Origin: Chondrosia reniformis
Taxonomy: Eukaryota; Porifera; Demospongiae; Chondrillida; Chondrillidae
Direction of reading: 5' to 3'
Length of the DNA: 64,000 bases
NCBI GenBank assembly: GCA_947172415.1
Contig: OX359191.1
Coordinates: 2,480,001 to 2,544,000, forward strand
The position numbers and the translations under genes are program-made. The notes under the pieces are model-generated. The model did not search any database. It was not told where the DNA came from and saw only the letters and a list, made by a program, of their open reading frames with translations. Of this stretch, positions 44,043 to 57,836 are shown in pieces (the first letter of the stretch is position 1; the number at the start of each line of letters is the position of its first letter).

Positions 44043-46509
44043 AAAAAAAATTTGTACATACAACTAGTACGCACAACTAGTACATACAACTAGTAAATAC
44101 AACTAGTACAAATAAGTAGAACACACAACTACTACATATAACTACTACCTGCACATATTAACGAGTACTTAGAAATTATACACAAAACTGGTACATACAA
44201 CTAATCCATAAAACTAGTACACAAAACTATTGAATATAACTAGTGCATATGACTAGCACATACAACTAGAACATACAACTATTACATACAACTAGTAACT
44301 AGTACCTACAACTAGTACCTACAACTATTAAATATAACTTTTACTAGTATATACAACTAGTACATGCAAATAGCAAATACAACTAGTTACTAGTACATAT
44401 TACTAGTAGGTACGATTAGTACATACAACAAGTACATAAAACTACTTACTAGAACTTACAACTACTTCATATAACTAGTACCTACAACTAGTACATACAA
44501 CTAGTATTGTCAACTAGTTACTAGTACATATAACTAGTACATTCAACTAGTTACTAGGACATACATCATGTACATATCACTAGTACATACAACTACTTCA
44601 TATAACTAGTACATACAATTAGAACCTACCACTAGTACATACAACTAGTACATACAACTAGTCCATAAAACTAGTACATACAACTAGTACATACCATTAG
44701 AACATAAAACCACTACATAAAACTAGTTCATAGAACTAGTACCTACAAACACTAAATATTACTAGTACTAGGACATATAACTAGTACATAGGACGAGCAC
44801 ATATACTTAAAACAACTAGTACATATAACTAGTGCAAAAAACTAGTACATATAACTAGTACATTCTACAATTATAAACAACTAGTACAACAACTAGTACA
44901 TAAAACTAGGACATACAACTAGTACACATAACTAGAGCATAAAACTATTACAAACAACTAGTAACTAGTAAATACCACTAGTACATACAATTAGAACCTA
45001 CCACTAGTACATACAACTAGTACATACAACTAGTCCATAAAACTAGTACATACAACTAGTACATACCATTAGAACATAAAACCACTACATAAAACTAGTT
45101 CATAGAACTAGTACCTACAAACACTAAATATTACTAGTACTAGGACATATAACTAGTACATAGGACGAGCACATATACTTAAAACAACTAGTACATATAA
45201 CTAGTGCAAAAAACTAGTACATATAACTAGTACATTCTACAATTATAAACAACTAGTACAACAACTAGTACATAAAACTAGGACATACAACTAGTACACA
45301 TAACTAGAGCATAAAACTATTACAAACAACTAGTAACTAGTAAATACCACTAGTACATACAATTAGTACCTACAACTAGTAAATATAACTTGTACTAATA
45401 CATTCTATTTGTACATACAATTTATGCCTACCACTATATAGTAAATATAACTAGTTCTAGTACATACAACTAGAACATACAACGAGTACATATAACTAGT
45501 ACATGCACCTAGCACGTAAAACTAGTTACTAGTACATACTACTAGTACATACGATTAGTATATACAACAAGTACATACAACTAGTTACTAGTACTTAGAC
45601 CAAGTACATCTAACTTGTACATACAACTACCACATACAACTACTACATATTACTAGTACATACAACAGGTACATATAACTAGTTACTACTATATAAAACT
45701 AGTACATACAAATAGTGCACACAACTAGTTCTACAACTAGTACATAGAACTAGAACCTACAACAAGTATAGGCAACTAGTCAATGCAACTAGTACATACA
45801 ACTAGTACACAGAACTAGTATATGGAACTAGAACATGGTACTAGTACATACAACTAATCCATACAACTAGTACATACAACTAGAATAGGCAACTAGTACA
45901 TAACACAAGTCACTAGTACTACAACTAGTACATAGAACTAGTGTATACAACTAGTATACATGACTAGTGCATATAACTAGAACACACAACTACTACATAT
46001 AACTAGGACATACTCATTAAACTGGTACATTGAAGTAGTACGAATACAACTAGTCCATCCAACTAGTACATACAACTAATACATACATCCAGTACTACAA
46101 CTAGTAAATAAAACTAGTACATAGAACGAGTACATCATGACTAGCACATACAACTAATACATACAACTAGTACACACAACTGGTATATAACTAGTACATA
46201 CACCTAGTATATACAACTAGTAAATACAATTAGTACCAACAAATACTAAATATATATAATAAGTACTAGGACATACAACTAGTAAATTCAACTAGTACAT
46301 ACAAATAGTACAAACAACTAGTACATTCACATATAACCAGTCCAATGAAGTAGTACATACAACTGGTACATAGAACTGGTTCATACAATTAGTACATACA
46401 ACTAGTACATACAACTAGTACATACAACTAGTACATGCAAGTACGTAGAACATACAACTAGTACATACAACTAGTAAATACAATTAGTACATTCCACTAG
46501 TACATACAA

Positions 46510-48850
46510 CTAGTAGTTGGCTTGTGTTCTGATGGCCAATTATCATTTGCTTTAAAGGGTTAGAAATGTGTTGTGAGCTTCCATATTGATCCTCACAAAT
46601 CGTGGATGGATTTATAATGCCTAGACCACCATGGGAGGTTGGAAGATGTAGGAGTTCCCGTACCAACTGAGAGGGAGGCTCCTGATTGGTCAAGGCAGGA
46701 ATAAGGTGGAACTTAATGGCGTCTTCGAGTGGATCAAACAAGTGTTTAATCCCATTGATGGTTCTCACGAGATATTGCCATTTGTTTACAAGTCCATGAG
46801 TAAAGGCAGCCATGGCTGCATGTGGATGTGATCTGGCAATGGATGACAGGATTTTAATCTCCTCAATCCAGTTGTCAATTTTATGCTTGACATAGCTCTC
46901 CCTGAATGACAGGCTGCCAATTACTGCCCCTAAATGACTCTGACCATGTTGTGTTATCTGTATACCTGTATCAGCAAACAAGGATTGGGCATCGTCAAGG
47001 ACTTCAGGTTTCACCACCAGATGAGTCTTAGATGGATTTGGAAAATAATCAAACCTTGGACCAAGCTCCGAGAGACTAGACTACCACTGATGGAGATCAC
47101 GTAGCTTGTCAGTAGCTGAGGCATCATCGGCATACCAAAGTTGCCCACTGTCAGGATGGTGTGTACCCAGTCTTTGTATGAGCGGTGTAATGGCCAAGGC
47201 ATACATGGCCGTGGCAAGAGGGTCACCCTGGGTTGTGCCCTCCATTGATTTAATTTCACCACCTCCGGTAATGAACATCCTGACAGGGGCATTGTAGGTG
47301 TTATTAAATATGGTTGCTATTGACGGACAGATATGCTCGATGTTGTGTAATGCAGCCTGGCGATTGATGGTATTGAAAGCATTACTTGCGTCCACTAGCA
47401 ACGTAGCATCACTGGTTTGTTGGTTGAACATTTCGTTTACTGCGTGTATAGCGGCTTCACATCCAGCTATATGGCCTGCACATAATTGAAGTGGGCCAGT
47501 AGCAGCACGAATATCTTCAGACAGTAGGCGAAGAACTGCTTTGGCGGCAATTCTACGAGCAACTTTCCCTATTCCAACAGGCCGAACACCAGGAGATTTA
47601 TCCAAAGGGATAAGTCTAGATGCTGTGAAGGCAGATAGTCCCTCTGGGTTGACATTTGTGGAGCAAATTCTCCGTGCACAGCAGCAAGTGAGTCACAGAG
47701 ATCTGATGATGCACCTTTGAATGAGGTACTTAATCGTCGCCAGGCATAGGCGTCCAAGCCGGAAGGGCCTGCTGCGCCCTGTGTATGCAGAGTGGCCTTT
47801 CTTATGACTTCACCGGTTATAGCCTCAAAAATGATGGGTGTGTGTAAGCAGTTTACATTGTCACCATTAAGCAAGATATCAACAGGAGGTATGGTACTAG
47901 GTGGATGCTTTGCTATAAGGATGTCAAGAACTGACCTTGGCCCATCTGTTGTAGATTGAATGCTGTTGGGAGAAAGCACATTGCCTTTTCCCACTCTTGA
48001 TACCAGCCTGAGAGCAGACTTGACTTTACCGAGCTTCATCAATTTGTCAAACTGTCTAGCACCGCTGTTGGCATAGTGACCCAGAGGAAGGTTCTGCAGT
48101 CTATTCTGAATACAATGACCTTCTTTCAGCAACTCTGCAAACCCACCCTTTTCCAAAGAGATAACCTTCTAGCAAGATGAGTACAGTGCTCCTTAGACTT
48201 GCTCTTTGGATGAGGCTTTTGCAGCAAGAGTGTGGAAGAATTGCACACGCTTTGAGGGCGACACTTTCTAGAACTGTGGCATGGGCATACGCTCGGTAAA
48301 GTCTGGCAAGCTCACGAACGAATTGACACCCACCTTTCCCATATGGAACAAGAAACGTATTCTGACGCCAGTGAACCACCACTTCAGAGGCGGCATTAAT
48401 AGTTTGTTCCAAAGATGAGCCGTCGAGATCTCCCCAATGGTAATTAGCAGGTAGCAGCGTCATTGGAACTTGGGGTGCGCGATTGGCGATATTGAAAGTA
48501 TTTATAAGATTAACTTCTCCACTAGAAGAACTCACACAAGGTGGCGATGAATGACTGGGCAGTGATGAGGCTACTGACAATGATTGTGAGTCTAAATCAT
48601 CTGAAAGTTGTTGATTTCTGCATTGTCCGGCTGTAGAAGGCCAGCAGTCTGAACATCGAATACCCGCTTTTACACAGGCACAGCTTATACACCGGCCTTT
48701 CTTCTGACAAGGGCAACATTTGGGCATCTTCAGGCCGCTAGCAGTAAAGTCTGCAACTTATCCCAGCACAGTTACAAAGAACAATCAAGCAAATACTAAT
48801 CGTGAAATCTAACGAAGGTAGCCATTTTTTCACACCATACTCTCTCATAC
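46510..48850 (-). pseudogene. CXC-domain REL-type LINE copy A, 3'-truncated
   Basis: From ATG 48727 the frame starts CCPCQKKGRCISCACVKAGI, a CXC (tesmin/TSO1-like) cysteine motif. An RT follows in several frames: DKSPGVRPVGIGKVARRI, TLLVDASNAFNTINRQAALH, SMEGTTQGDPLATAMYALAI, LWYADDASATD, and the thumb region (SHLGAVIGSLSFRESYV, LPTSHGGLGIINPST). Frameshifts lie at about 48150, 47580 and 47085. It stops abruptly in satellite at about 46510. The C-terminal zinc finger and endonuclease present in copy B are missing, which is the reverse of usual LINE 5' truncation. A short 5' UTR extends to about 48850. Confidence 0.85.
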
Positions 48851-49064
48851 ATACATATAACTGGTACATACACATAAAACTAGTACATGGAAATAGTACA
48901 TACAAATTGGACATACAACTAGTACATACATCTAGTATTACAACTATTACATATAACTAGTACACAGAACGAGTTCATCTTGACTAGTACCTACAACTAG
49001 TACATACAACTAGTAGACACAACTGGTATATAACTTGTACATACAATACACACGTACATACACT

Positions 49065-49350
49065 GGCCCCTCCCACTGGAAATGGGCTGGGTCTTGATTA
49101 TCAGCTTGTCTGATGAAGTGAATCACCACTAATTAAAAATGTACACTGATTATTTTGTAGTAGTTAGTTTAAGAGGGAGAACATGGGAGAGGCATTGCTG
49201 TGGCAGTTGTAGCTCAGTGGCAGAGCAACTGGTGGTCATAACCAGCTGTCCTGGGTTCAATTCCCAGCAATTGCTTCTTTCGTGTTTTTCCCTCTTTATG
49301 ATGTTTCATTAATTATTACTTGTGGTTTGATTATCACATTGATTATTCAT
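49065..49350 (+). other. Non-satellite insertion with tRNA-like sequence
   Basis: The satellite is interrupted by unrelated sequence containing a tRNA-like core at 49203-49275 and a T-run at about 49284. It may be a SINE or a tRNA locus fragment. The ends are not defined. Confidence 0.45.
49203..49275 (+). tRNA. tRNA-like sequence (possible SINE head; anticodon unclear)
   Basis: Pol III box A (TAGCTCAGTGG) and box B (GGTTCAATTCC) match their consensus. A 7-bp acceptor stem (GCAGTTG with CAATTGC, one G-U), a D-stem GCTC/GAGC and a T-stem CTGGG/CCCAG all pair. The anticodon arm is odd: CTGGT/ACCAG pairs but leaves GGTCATA as the loop, with G instead of U33 and an extra base after the D-arm. 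A normal decoding tRNA is doubtful. A T5 run about 10 bases downstream would terminate Pol III. Confidence 0.5.
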
Positions 49351-50820
49351 ACAACTAGTACATACAAATAGTACATACAACTAGTACCAACAAATACTAA
49401 ATATAATTAGTACTAGTACATACAACTAGTAAATTCAACAAGTGCATACCAATAGTACATACAATTAGTATATGCAACTACCCCTTACGACTAATACATG
49501 CAAGAAGTCCATACCATTAGTACATACATCTAGTTACTTTTATTTAGAAATATTACATATAATTAGTAACTAGCACTTACAAATATTACATAGAACTATT
49601 AAACACAACTAGTCCATATAACTAGTACATACAATGAGTACATCCAACTGGTTCAAACAACTAGTCCATACAACTAGTACATACAACTAGTCTATACAAC
49701 TAGTCCATACAACAAGAACATACAACTAGTGCACACAACTAGTAAATTATACTATTACTACAAATAGTACACACACCTATAATTAGTACATATAAATAGT
49801 ACATACAACTAGTATATACGACTAGTACATACAACTAGTTAATAATACTAGTACTACAACTACTACATACAGCTGTATGTACAACTGGTACATATATCTA
49901 GCACACACAACTGGTAAATATACCTGATACACACACATAAAACTAGTACATATAAATAGTACATATAAATAGTGCATACTACTAGTAAATACGACTAGTG
50001 CATACAACTAGTAAATTATACTTGTACCACAACTAGAATAAACAACTGGTATATTATCCTAGTTGTAGTACATAGAACTAGTACATAAAACTAGTACATA
50101 CAATAAGTACATACAACAAGTACATACAACCAGTTCTACAACTAGTACATTGAATTAGTACATTCAAATAGTATACAACTAGTACATATGACTAGTACAT
50201 ATGGCTAGTACATACAACTTGTACATACAACTTGTACTTACAGCTAGTTCTAGAACTAGTACATTAAACAAGAACATACAACTAGTACTTAAAACTAGTA
50301 CACCCAACTAGAGCAAACATCTAGTATATTAGATCAGTTGTAGTACATAAAACTAGTACTTAAAACTTGTACATAAAACTAGTACATAAAAAATACATAC
50401 AACAAGGACATACCACTAGCACTACAACTAGTACATAGAATTAGTCCATTCCACTAGTACATAAAACCAGTCCATACAACTAGTATATATAACTAGAACA
50501 TATAACTAGTACATATAACTACTACATACAACTAGTATATATATTTAGTATATACATATACAACTAGTACATATAAATAGTACATACAACTAGTACATAC
50601 GACTAGTACATACAACTAGTTAATTATACTAGTACTACAAGCAGTACTTAGAACTAGTACATAAAACTAGTACGTACAACTAGTACATTCAATTAGTACA
50701 TGCAACTACATCTATTACTAGTACATAAAACTAATACATAGAACTAGTACAAATAACAAGTACATACAACTAGTCTTACAACTAGTACATAGAAAAAGTA
50801 CATATAACTAGTACATACAA

Positions 50821-53800
50821 CTTTTTATTTTTTTATTTGTTTTACGTACAAACAACAAATTACAGGAAATTAGTACAAACATAGTAACATAGTATATATG
50901 TACAATGGTATATATGTGTACAGAGCAGTCCCATAGTCTACATTCATGTTTAGAGTGAGGGCACATGTCCTTCAAAGACAGCAAGGTACACGGCTGGTGT
51001 GCCTCTTGTGACATGTCCAATGCTTGACCTAGCTCCCCTCAGGCACCTGACTGCAGATCTCAGGAGTGAGAATGACAGGTGGCATCGCAGCCATGTCATG
51101 ACTATGCTGTATGGTTGTCCGTGCTTGAAGGAAAGCAGTGAGGCAAGTCGCTTGTAGGCTGTAGCAGCCAGTTCTCCCATGCCTCCAGATGCGGAGAATA
51201 CAAGTGGTGTAAAGGAGCCATGTTCGATCTCTCGGATGCGCTGCTCATAGGATAGTTGTTTCTCCTTCTAATGGCGACGGTAAGCAGAGTTTAGCTTGAG
51301 TTTCCAGTTGGATGGTGCGTTGGGATTAAATACCCTCACATTGAAGAATGACCGTCGTGACCGGTCGCCCCAGAACCCATTAGCCCGGATGTCAAGACGA
51401 GCTCCATCATCTCTGATGGAAATAGCATGGTGCAGCGGTTCATCTGACAGCTCCTGAAGCTGAGGCTCAATGCAGACGTCATGACACACTTCGGACATGA
51501 TGTTGGCCTTGAAGTCTCTGACCTCGTTATGCCTCAGGGTGGAAAACCTCCTGTGGGGCAGCTGAGCGCATGTTCCATGGTAAAGGATGCACCACAGGCA
51601 CATCTGCTGGGAAGGTTAGACGGCTGCCAACCATACCGCAAGCAGAGTGCATCTCGGAAATCCTCTTTGTGCAAGGCAAAGCTGTGGTCTTCAATTGGGA
51701 GTGCACTCAGCCATGAAGATGCAACCTTCTCCTTCCCCAGTTCCATTGCTCGTTTCTGTTGTGCAGACAGTTCTAACATGAGTTCTTCTGCAGTGGTGTT
51801 TTGCTGGTCACGTCTCATCTGTCTGACTTCTAGTTTCATTCGCCTTTGGTTGGTGATGGTTTCAATGGAGTAGGTAGGGCTTTGTTGCACAATTAAGAGC
51901 TGTGAGAGGGGCAGTTACCTTCAGAGAGGATATGTGTTCAAACAAAGCTGTTTTTGATGGTATTGTGAGGCCGAGGCCGCCAAGGCAGGTTGGCAGAGCA
52001 AGGAGCTGTCTTTCCGTATCACAAACACTCTGACGTCCAGTGAGTGCAGGGATGAAATGGGTGTTGATGACTTCATCAAGTGGCACTAGAAGGTCAGCGG
52101 TGTCTGGTATGGTGCGCAGGAAATATATCCATTTGCTGGAGAGGCCATGAATGAACGCTGAGTATGCTGCGTGTGGTTGTGTTCTGGCAATGACAGACAG
52201 ATTCTTGATGATGTCAACCCACTGGCCGACCTTATCTTGCATGTAGCTCTCTACAAAGGATCTGGATCCAAGTGCTGCGCCGAGGTGTTGCTTTCCATTA
52301 GTTGTTATGTTCACCCCTGTGCCTTGAAATAGTTTCGTTGCAGAGGGTAAATGTTCTGCTTTGACGATGAGCCACGTCTTAGCTGGGTTGGCATGGTAGC
52401 CGAAAGAAGGGCCATTGTGGTTTAAGCTTGTCCACCAGTCGTGCAGATGTTGGATTTGGCCTCCGGCAGTTGCATCATCAGCGAACCACGCTTGCTTGGC
52501 TGGGAGTAGGTTCAGTTGGTTGATGAGGGGGAGGATGCCAATTGCATACATAGCCATGGCCAGTGGGTGACCTTGGGTTGTACCCTCACGTGAAAGAAGG
52601 GTGTCTCCATCGATGAAAAGTTGAGTGTCTCCTCTGTAGGTGTTGGTTAGAATGATGGCCAGTGGTGGACATAGGGAGTGGATGTTCAGCAAGGCAGCTT
52701 GTCAGTTGAGGGTGTTGAACGCATTAGTGGCATCCACTAGTAGAACACCCTAGGAATCTGGGTCGTCAAAGACGTGCCGCATGGCATGAATGACTGCTTC
52801 ACTTCCAGCTTCTTGGCCTCCACAGAGTTGGATGGATCCAGCAGCTTCCTGAATGTCTGTCCTGAGGGCAGCGATGATAGCTTTTCCGATGATTCTCCTT
52901 GCTGTTTCACCAACACCAATGGGGCGCACACCTGGGCTTTTGTCAAGTGCTATCAGACAACATGCTGTAAGGGGAGCAATTCCTTGTGGTTCAACGTATG
53001 TTGTGCATATTCTCTTTGCGACTAGGGCAAGGCTGTTACAAAGGTCAGCAGAGGGGCATTGGAAGGATGTGCACAGTCGATTACATCCCACCTCATCCAG
53101 GCCGGAAGGGCCAGCAGAACCATTTGTGCGAATGGCAGCACTACGAATGGCTATACCATCGATGCATTCAAATAAAACAGGGTGGACATCAAGGGAATTG
53201 TCACAAGGGGGAAGTAGGGTACTTGGGTGTGCAGGCTGACCTGGTGGATGTTTTTTGCCAGTTCATCACGGACAGTTGTCGGTGGTTGTTGTGTACCTGT
53301 GGTCACTAAACTGTCTAGGGTTAGTGAGGTTCCCTTGCTTTCAGAGGACAGAAACCGCATTGCTGCTTTGACTTTGCCTTGAAACATCAGTCTTGTAAAG
53401 ATTCTTGTTGTCCTCTGCATGTCGTCAAGGCAACTGTTGGTTTGTCTGAGATGTCGTTGTATGGTGCGTCCTTCTCTCACTAGGCTGTCTATGTCGCCTT
53501 CCTGCCATGAGATGAGCCTACGCTGTAGACACGCTACATGGTCACGGTTCTTTGATGACACATGAGGCTTCTGGAGCAGGAGTGCTGGCATGATCATGAC
53601 AGCTGTAAGTGCAACTGATTCCAAGGTGGAGCCTTCACCATAAGCGCGGAACAGTCTTGCCAGTTCGGAGACAAATGCTTTGCCTGCTTTGCCTGATGGT
53701 GAGGAATAAGTTGCGTTTCCAGTGTATGACCTCTGCATATGCTACAAGGACGGCATCCCTGAAATCAACCCCATCCATGTTGTCACTCCAGACAAAGTTT

Positions 53801-54358
53801 GGGGGACTCATTCTGGAAAAGGAAGGAAGTTCAGCAGGGGGAGGTCTAGGGGTATTGGGTTCCGATGAAACGGTCGCTGAGGAGTCCATTGTAGCAGCAC
53901 CAAATGAAGGTGGCATAGCACTCAGTTGTGCGATGTCTGGTGTTTCAGTTGGGCGCCCAGAGGGTGTATTGGATGATGGCAGTCCTGTAACTTCTGTAGC
54001 TTCACTGATCCATGCTGGTAAAGTAGTGGAAAATCCATTGTGTGCACCCATTGTTGAGGGTGCCGCCGCGGGTGTATTGTAACAGCGTGCGAGTCTCAGG
54101 GGAAGGCAAGTGGAACATGTCTTGCCGGATTTCACACATGAGCAGTTCTTGCAGCGCCCGCTCTTATTACACGAACAGCATATGGACATTCTGCGATCTC
54201 TGGAGGTACGAAATCCAAGAAACAACTTCGTCAGACAACAACTCGTGGTACTCGCGCGTCCGACATTCTGCGATCTCTGGAGGTACGAAATCCAAGAAAC
54301 AAGTTCGTTAGACAACAACTCGTGGTACTCGCACGTCCGCCATTTTACTCCCTCCCTA
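50821..54358 (-). mobile_element. CXC-domain REL-type LINE copy B, near full length
   Basis: A 3.5-kb element on the minus strand within the satellite. It has a 5' UTR of two tandem repeats of about 77 bp (54187-54340), a coding region from ATG 54189 to about 50950, and an A-rich 3' tail (50822-50842 on the plus strand reads as T-rich). Several frameshifts and stops make it defective. Target duplications cannot be judged in repetitive flanks. Confidence 0.85.
50953..54189 (-). pseudogene. LINE copy B polyprotein: CXC - RT - zinc finger - REL endonuclease
   Basis: The domains in order are: CXC motif CCSCNKSGRCKNCSCVKSGK (start); a linker; RT blocks DKSPGVRPIGVGETARRI, LLVDATNAFNTLN, SREGTTQGHPLAMAMYAIGI and AWFADDATAGG; thumb LPTCLGGLGLTIPS; a C-terminal finger CACGASFTMEHALSCPTGGF; and the restriction-like endonuclease core RHNEVRDFKANIMSEV, ARLDIRANGFWGD, FFNVRVFNPNA. 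It ends with the conserved tail HGSFTPLVFSASGG ... LLRSAVRCLRGARSS. Frames break at about 53720, 53250, 52740 and 51880, and stops flank the DATNAFN block. Retrotransposons with a CXC start and REL nuclease fall near the HERO/R4/R2 group; the exact clade is not assigned. Confidence 0.85.
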
Positions 54359-56474
54359 ACTGGTACATACAACTACTTACTAGTACGTAAAAATAGTACA
54401 TATAGCTAGTACATACAACTACTACATACAACTAGTACACACAACTGGTATATACAACTAATACTTACAACTATTACATATAAATGGAACCCAGTACTAC
54501 TACATAAAAGTAGGACATACACATAAAACTAGCACATAGAAATAGTAGATAACAACAAGTACATTCAACTAGAATGTACAACATGTAGGTGCAACTAGTA
54601 ACTAGTACATAGAATTAGTACATACAACTAGTACCTACACCTAGTGAATATAACTTGTACTATTACATACTACTAGTATATACAACTAGTACACACAACT
54701 GGTACATACAACTAAGACATACAACTGGTACATACAACTAAGACATACAACTAGTATATATAACTAGGGACCACAACTACTATGTATAACTAGTACATAC
54801 ACATATAACTAGTACATATGACTAGTGCATACAACTAGAACATGCAACTAGTACATACAACTAGTAATTAGTACAAACAACTAGTTTTACAACTAGTACA
54901 TAGAACTAGTATATGCAATTGGTACCTACAACTAATACTTACAACTAGTACTTATAACTAGAACCCACAACTACTTCATAATATAACAAGTACATACACA
55001 TATAATTGGTACATAGAAATCGTACATAACAACAAGAACATACAACTAGTACATACAACTAGTATACATAACTAGTATCTACAACTAGTCCATACAACAA
55101 TAATACACAACTAGTAAATACAACTAGCACACACAACTGGTACATTCAACTAATATATACAACTAGTATATATACCTAGAACCCACAACTACTACATATA
55201 ACTAATACAGACAACTAGTACCTATAACTAGTAAATATAACCAGTACTGGTACATACAACTAGTACATACAATTAGTAAATACAACTAGTTACTTGTACA
55301 TACTACTAATACATAAAACTACTACATACAACGAATATAAACAACTAGTTACTAATGCAGAGAACTAGTACATATAACTAGTACATACAACTAGTATAAA
55401 CAACTAGTTACTAATACAGAGAACTAGTACATATAACTAGTACATACAACTAGTACATACAACTAGTACATACGATTAGTACATAGAACTAGTAGTATAT
55501 ACAACTAGTACATATAACTAATACATACTACTAGAATATGCAACTAGTACATACAACTAGTTCTACAACTAGTACATAGAACTAGTACGTAGAACTAGTA
55601 TATGCAACTGGTACATACAACTAATACTTACAACTAGTACATGTAACTAGAACCCATAACTACTACATATAACTAGTACATACACATATAACTAATACAT
55701 ATGACTAGTACATGCAACTAGCATATATAACCGGTACATGGAACTAGTATATGCAACTTGTACATAGAAGGAGTACATACAAAGAGTACATACAACTAGT
55801 TACTAGAACATTAAAGTAGTACATACAGCTACTTTCTAGTGCGTACAACTACTACATATAACTATAACACACAACTATTACATATAACTAGTACATACAC
55901 ATATAACCAGTAAATTGCAGAAGTTCATACAACTAGAACATACAAGTAGTCCATTCAACTAGTACATACAACTAGTACATACAAATAGTACTACAACTAG
56001 TACATAGAACTACTGCATAAAATGAGTACATCATAACTAGTTCATACAACTAGTACATTCAAATATTAGACAGAACTGGTATATAACCAATACATACAAC
56101 TAGTGCATACAACTAGTACATACAATTAGTAACTAAAACTAGTAAATAGAACTAGTACAGACAACTATTATACACAAATAGTACATGCAACTAGTTCATA
56201 CAACTAGTAAATACAACTAGTACATACAAGTGGAAATTACAGCTAGTACCCACAACTAGTACCCACAACTGCTACATACAACTAGTACAAACAAGTAGTT
56301 CATACATCTAATACACACCGAGTACCAAATGTAACTAGCAGTACAACCTACAACTAGTACATACAGCCTATATATTTAACTGATACACATAACAAATACA
56401 TGCAACTAGCACATATGCCTAATACATACAAATATAATTAGTAAATATAGATAGTACATACAACTAGTATATAC

Positions 56475-57836
56475 TTACTTTAGAAACAAAAGCCTTAACG
56501 GAGAACCTTGTTACTTCTTGCCTTAGTTTAATAAGGCTAGGAGTATCTGGCTTGGACAACCCTCAGTCAGTAATGTTTTCCCTTCTTCGGATTTTTAGCC
56601 AGAAGCCTCGGCTTTGCCTCCTTCCGGCAGCAGCAGACAGGTGCGTATCGGGCCAATTTTGACTGTCATAATAGGAGGGAGTACCTCCATACATCAATCC
56701 ACCAACACTTTCCAGAGGTCGACAGGCAAGGACTGGGACAGGACTACTTATCATCCAGGCCCCAATCCCTCAACAGATAGATGTCACCTCAATATCCTCA
56801 CAGCCGAACAGAGAACAGTTCTCTGCATGGCTCCCATCATTTCTACTGCACTTTTTGACAGCTTTGGAATTCCCCTAAGGTCTTCAAGGAGCGTGTCCAC
56901 TGTCCCCAAAGCACCAATTATCATTGGGACTACCTTAATTCGGTAGCCCCTAAATTGTTTCCTCATATCAGCCGCCAGCTTCTGGTACTTTTGGAACTTC
57001 TCTTGCCATCTTCCATTAATATTGCTGTCAGTAGGAACTGACATCTCAATAATGTATATGGACTTACTTAGCCGATCCTCAACCACTAAGTCTGGCCTTC
57101 TTTCTGTCATTTCATCATCTGTAGGGATACTAGGATCCCACAAGATTTTGAAAGCCCTATTCTCATAGACTGGTTTTGCTTCTAGTTTGTACCAGGGCTC
57201 TTCCTGCTTGAATCCATATTCTTTCAACAGTCTCCACAACACTATCAGTATTGCCCGGTCATGTCTCTCTTTGTAGAGAGAAAATCGCTTGGGCTCACAT
57301 ATGTTTAGTATGTGTTTGACCGTTTCCATAGCCTTGCCACATTCTCTGCACATTAGGAGGCTAGAATTCTTCAGAATCCTATTTTGGTACCACCTAGTGT
57401 GCAGCACATCATATTAGGCTGCGAGAATCAGAGCCTCAGTTTGAGGTTTGAGTCTCCCCTCAGAAAGCCATAAATAAGACTCCCTATTCGTGACTTGTCT
57501 GTGGTATGAGCCCTGGTGAGACTTTTCGGCTAGGTTACTTTTTAACCTTTTAGTCTGAGCCTCCTGGAGCTCACATGCCACTCTCCTCCATTCTCTTACA
57601 CTATTTTGTGAGGGATCTGTCTTCAGCCACATTTCCGGTTCTAGTTCTATTCCGTGGCTTCTCAGTATCAATCTGGCTTCTTTCAAGACAGTCCTCCTCT
57701 GCTTTGGGCACTCCAGCCACTTTTGGTGTTTAACCACAACAGCTATGAGTGGATCATTGGCAGTATGGAGGTATCTTGCCAGATTCACAACAGCCCTGTC
57801 GTGATCCAAAGGTAAACTACAGAGCCCTCTACCACC
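56475..57836 (-). pseudogene. R2-like LINE, 5'-truncated, at the satellite inversion point
   Basis: Two frames cover the C-terminal end of a REL-endonuclease LINE. The first (57836-57414) reads GGRGLCSLPLDHDRAVVNLA and REWRRVACELQEAQTKRLKS. The second (about 57407-56784) has MCRECGKAMETVKHILNICE (CCHC finger), YKERHDRAI, then the nuclease core ERRPDLVVEDRLSKSIYIIE with MSVPTDSNINGRWQEKFQKY. This PD..(V/I)IE pattern is the R2/NeSL-type endonuclease. A stop separates the frames. A 3' UTR of about 300 bp extends to 56475. RT and N-terminus are absent. Satellite units left of it read one way and right of it the other way. Confidence 0.8.

Larger units (their letters stand above)
44043..56474 (+). 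repeat. 13-bp satellite array, left arm (ACTAGTACATACA)
   Basis: Imperfect units of ACTAGTACATACA (13 bp) run in this orientation through 44043-46508, 48850-50820 and 54358-56474, interrupted by two LINEs and a non-satellite segment at about 49065-49350. A higher-order duplication is evident: about 360 bp at 44615-44975 recurs almost unchanged at 44985-45350. The unit is built round the palindrome ACTAGT. Short open frames in the array are periodicity artefacts. Confidence 0.92.

Noticed and set aside
44043-46500. CRISPR-like or origin-like interpretation of the ACTAGT repeats
   Set aside because: There are no unique spacers of fixed length. Units are contiguous and diverged, as in eukaryotic satellite DNA.
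54190-54372. Upstream extension of the LINE copy B reading frame
   Set aside because: The extension runs through the 77-bp 5' repeats and into satellite; the CXC-bearing ATG at 54189 matches the start of copy A.
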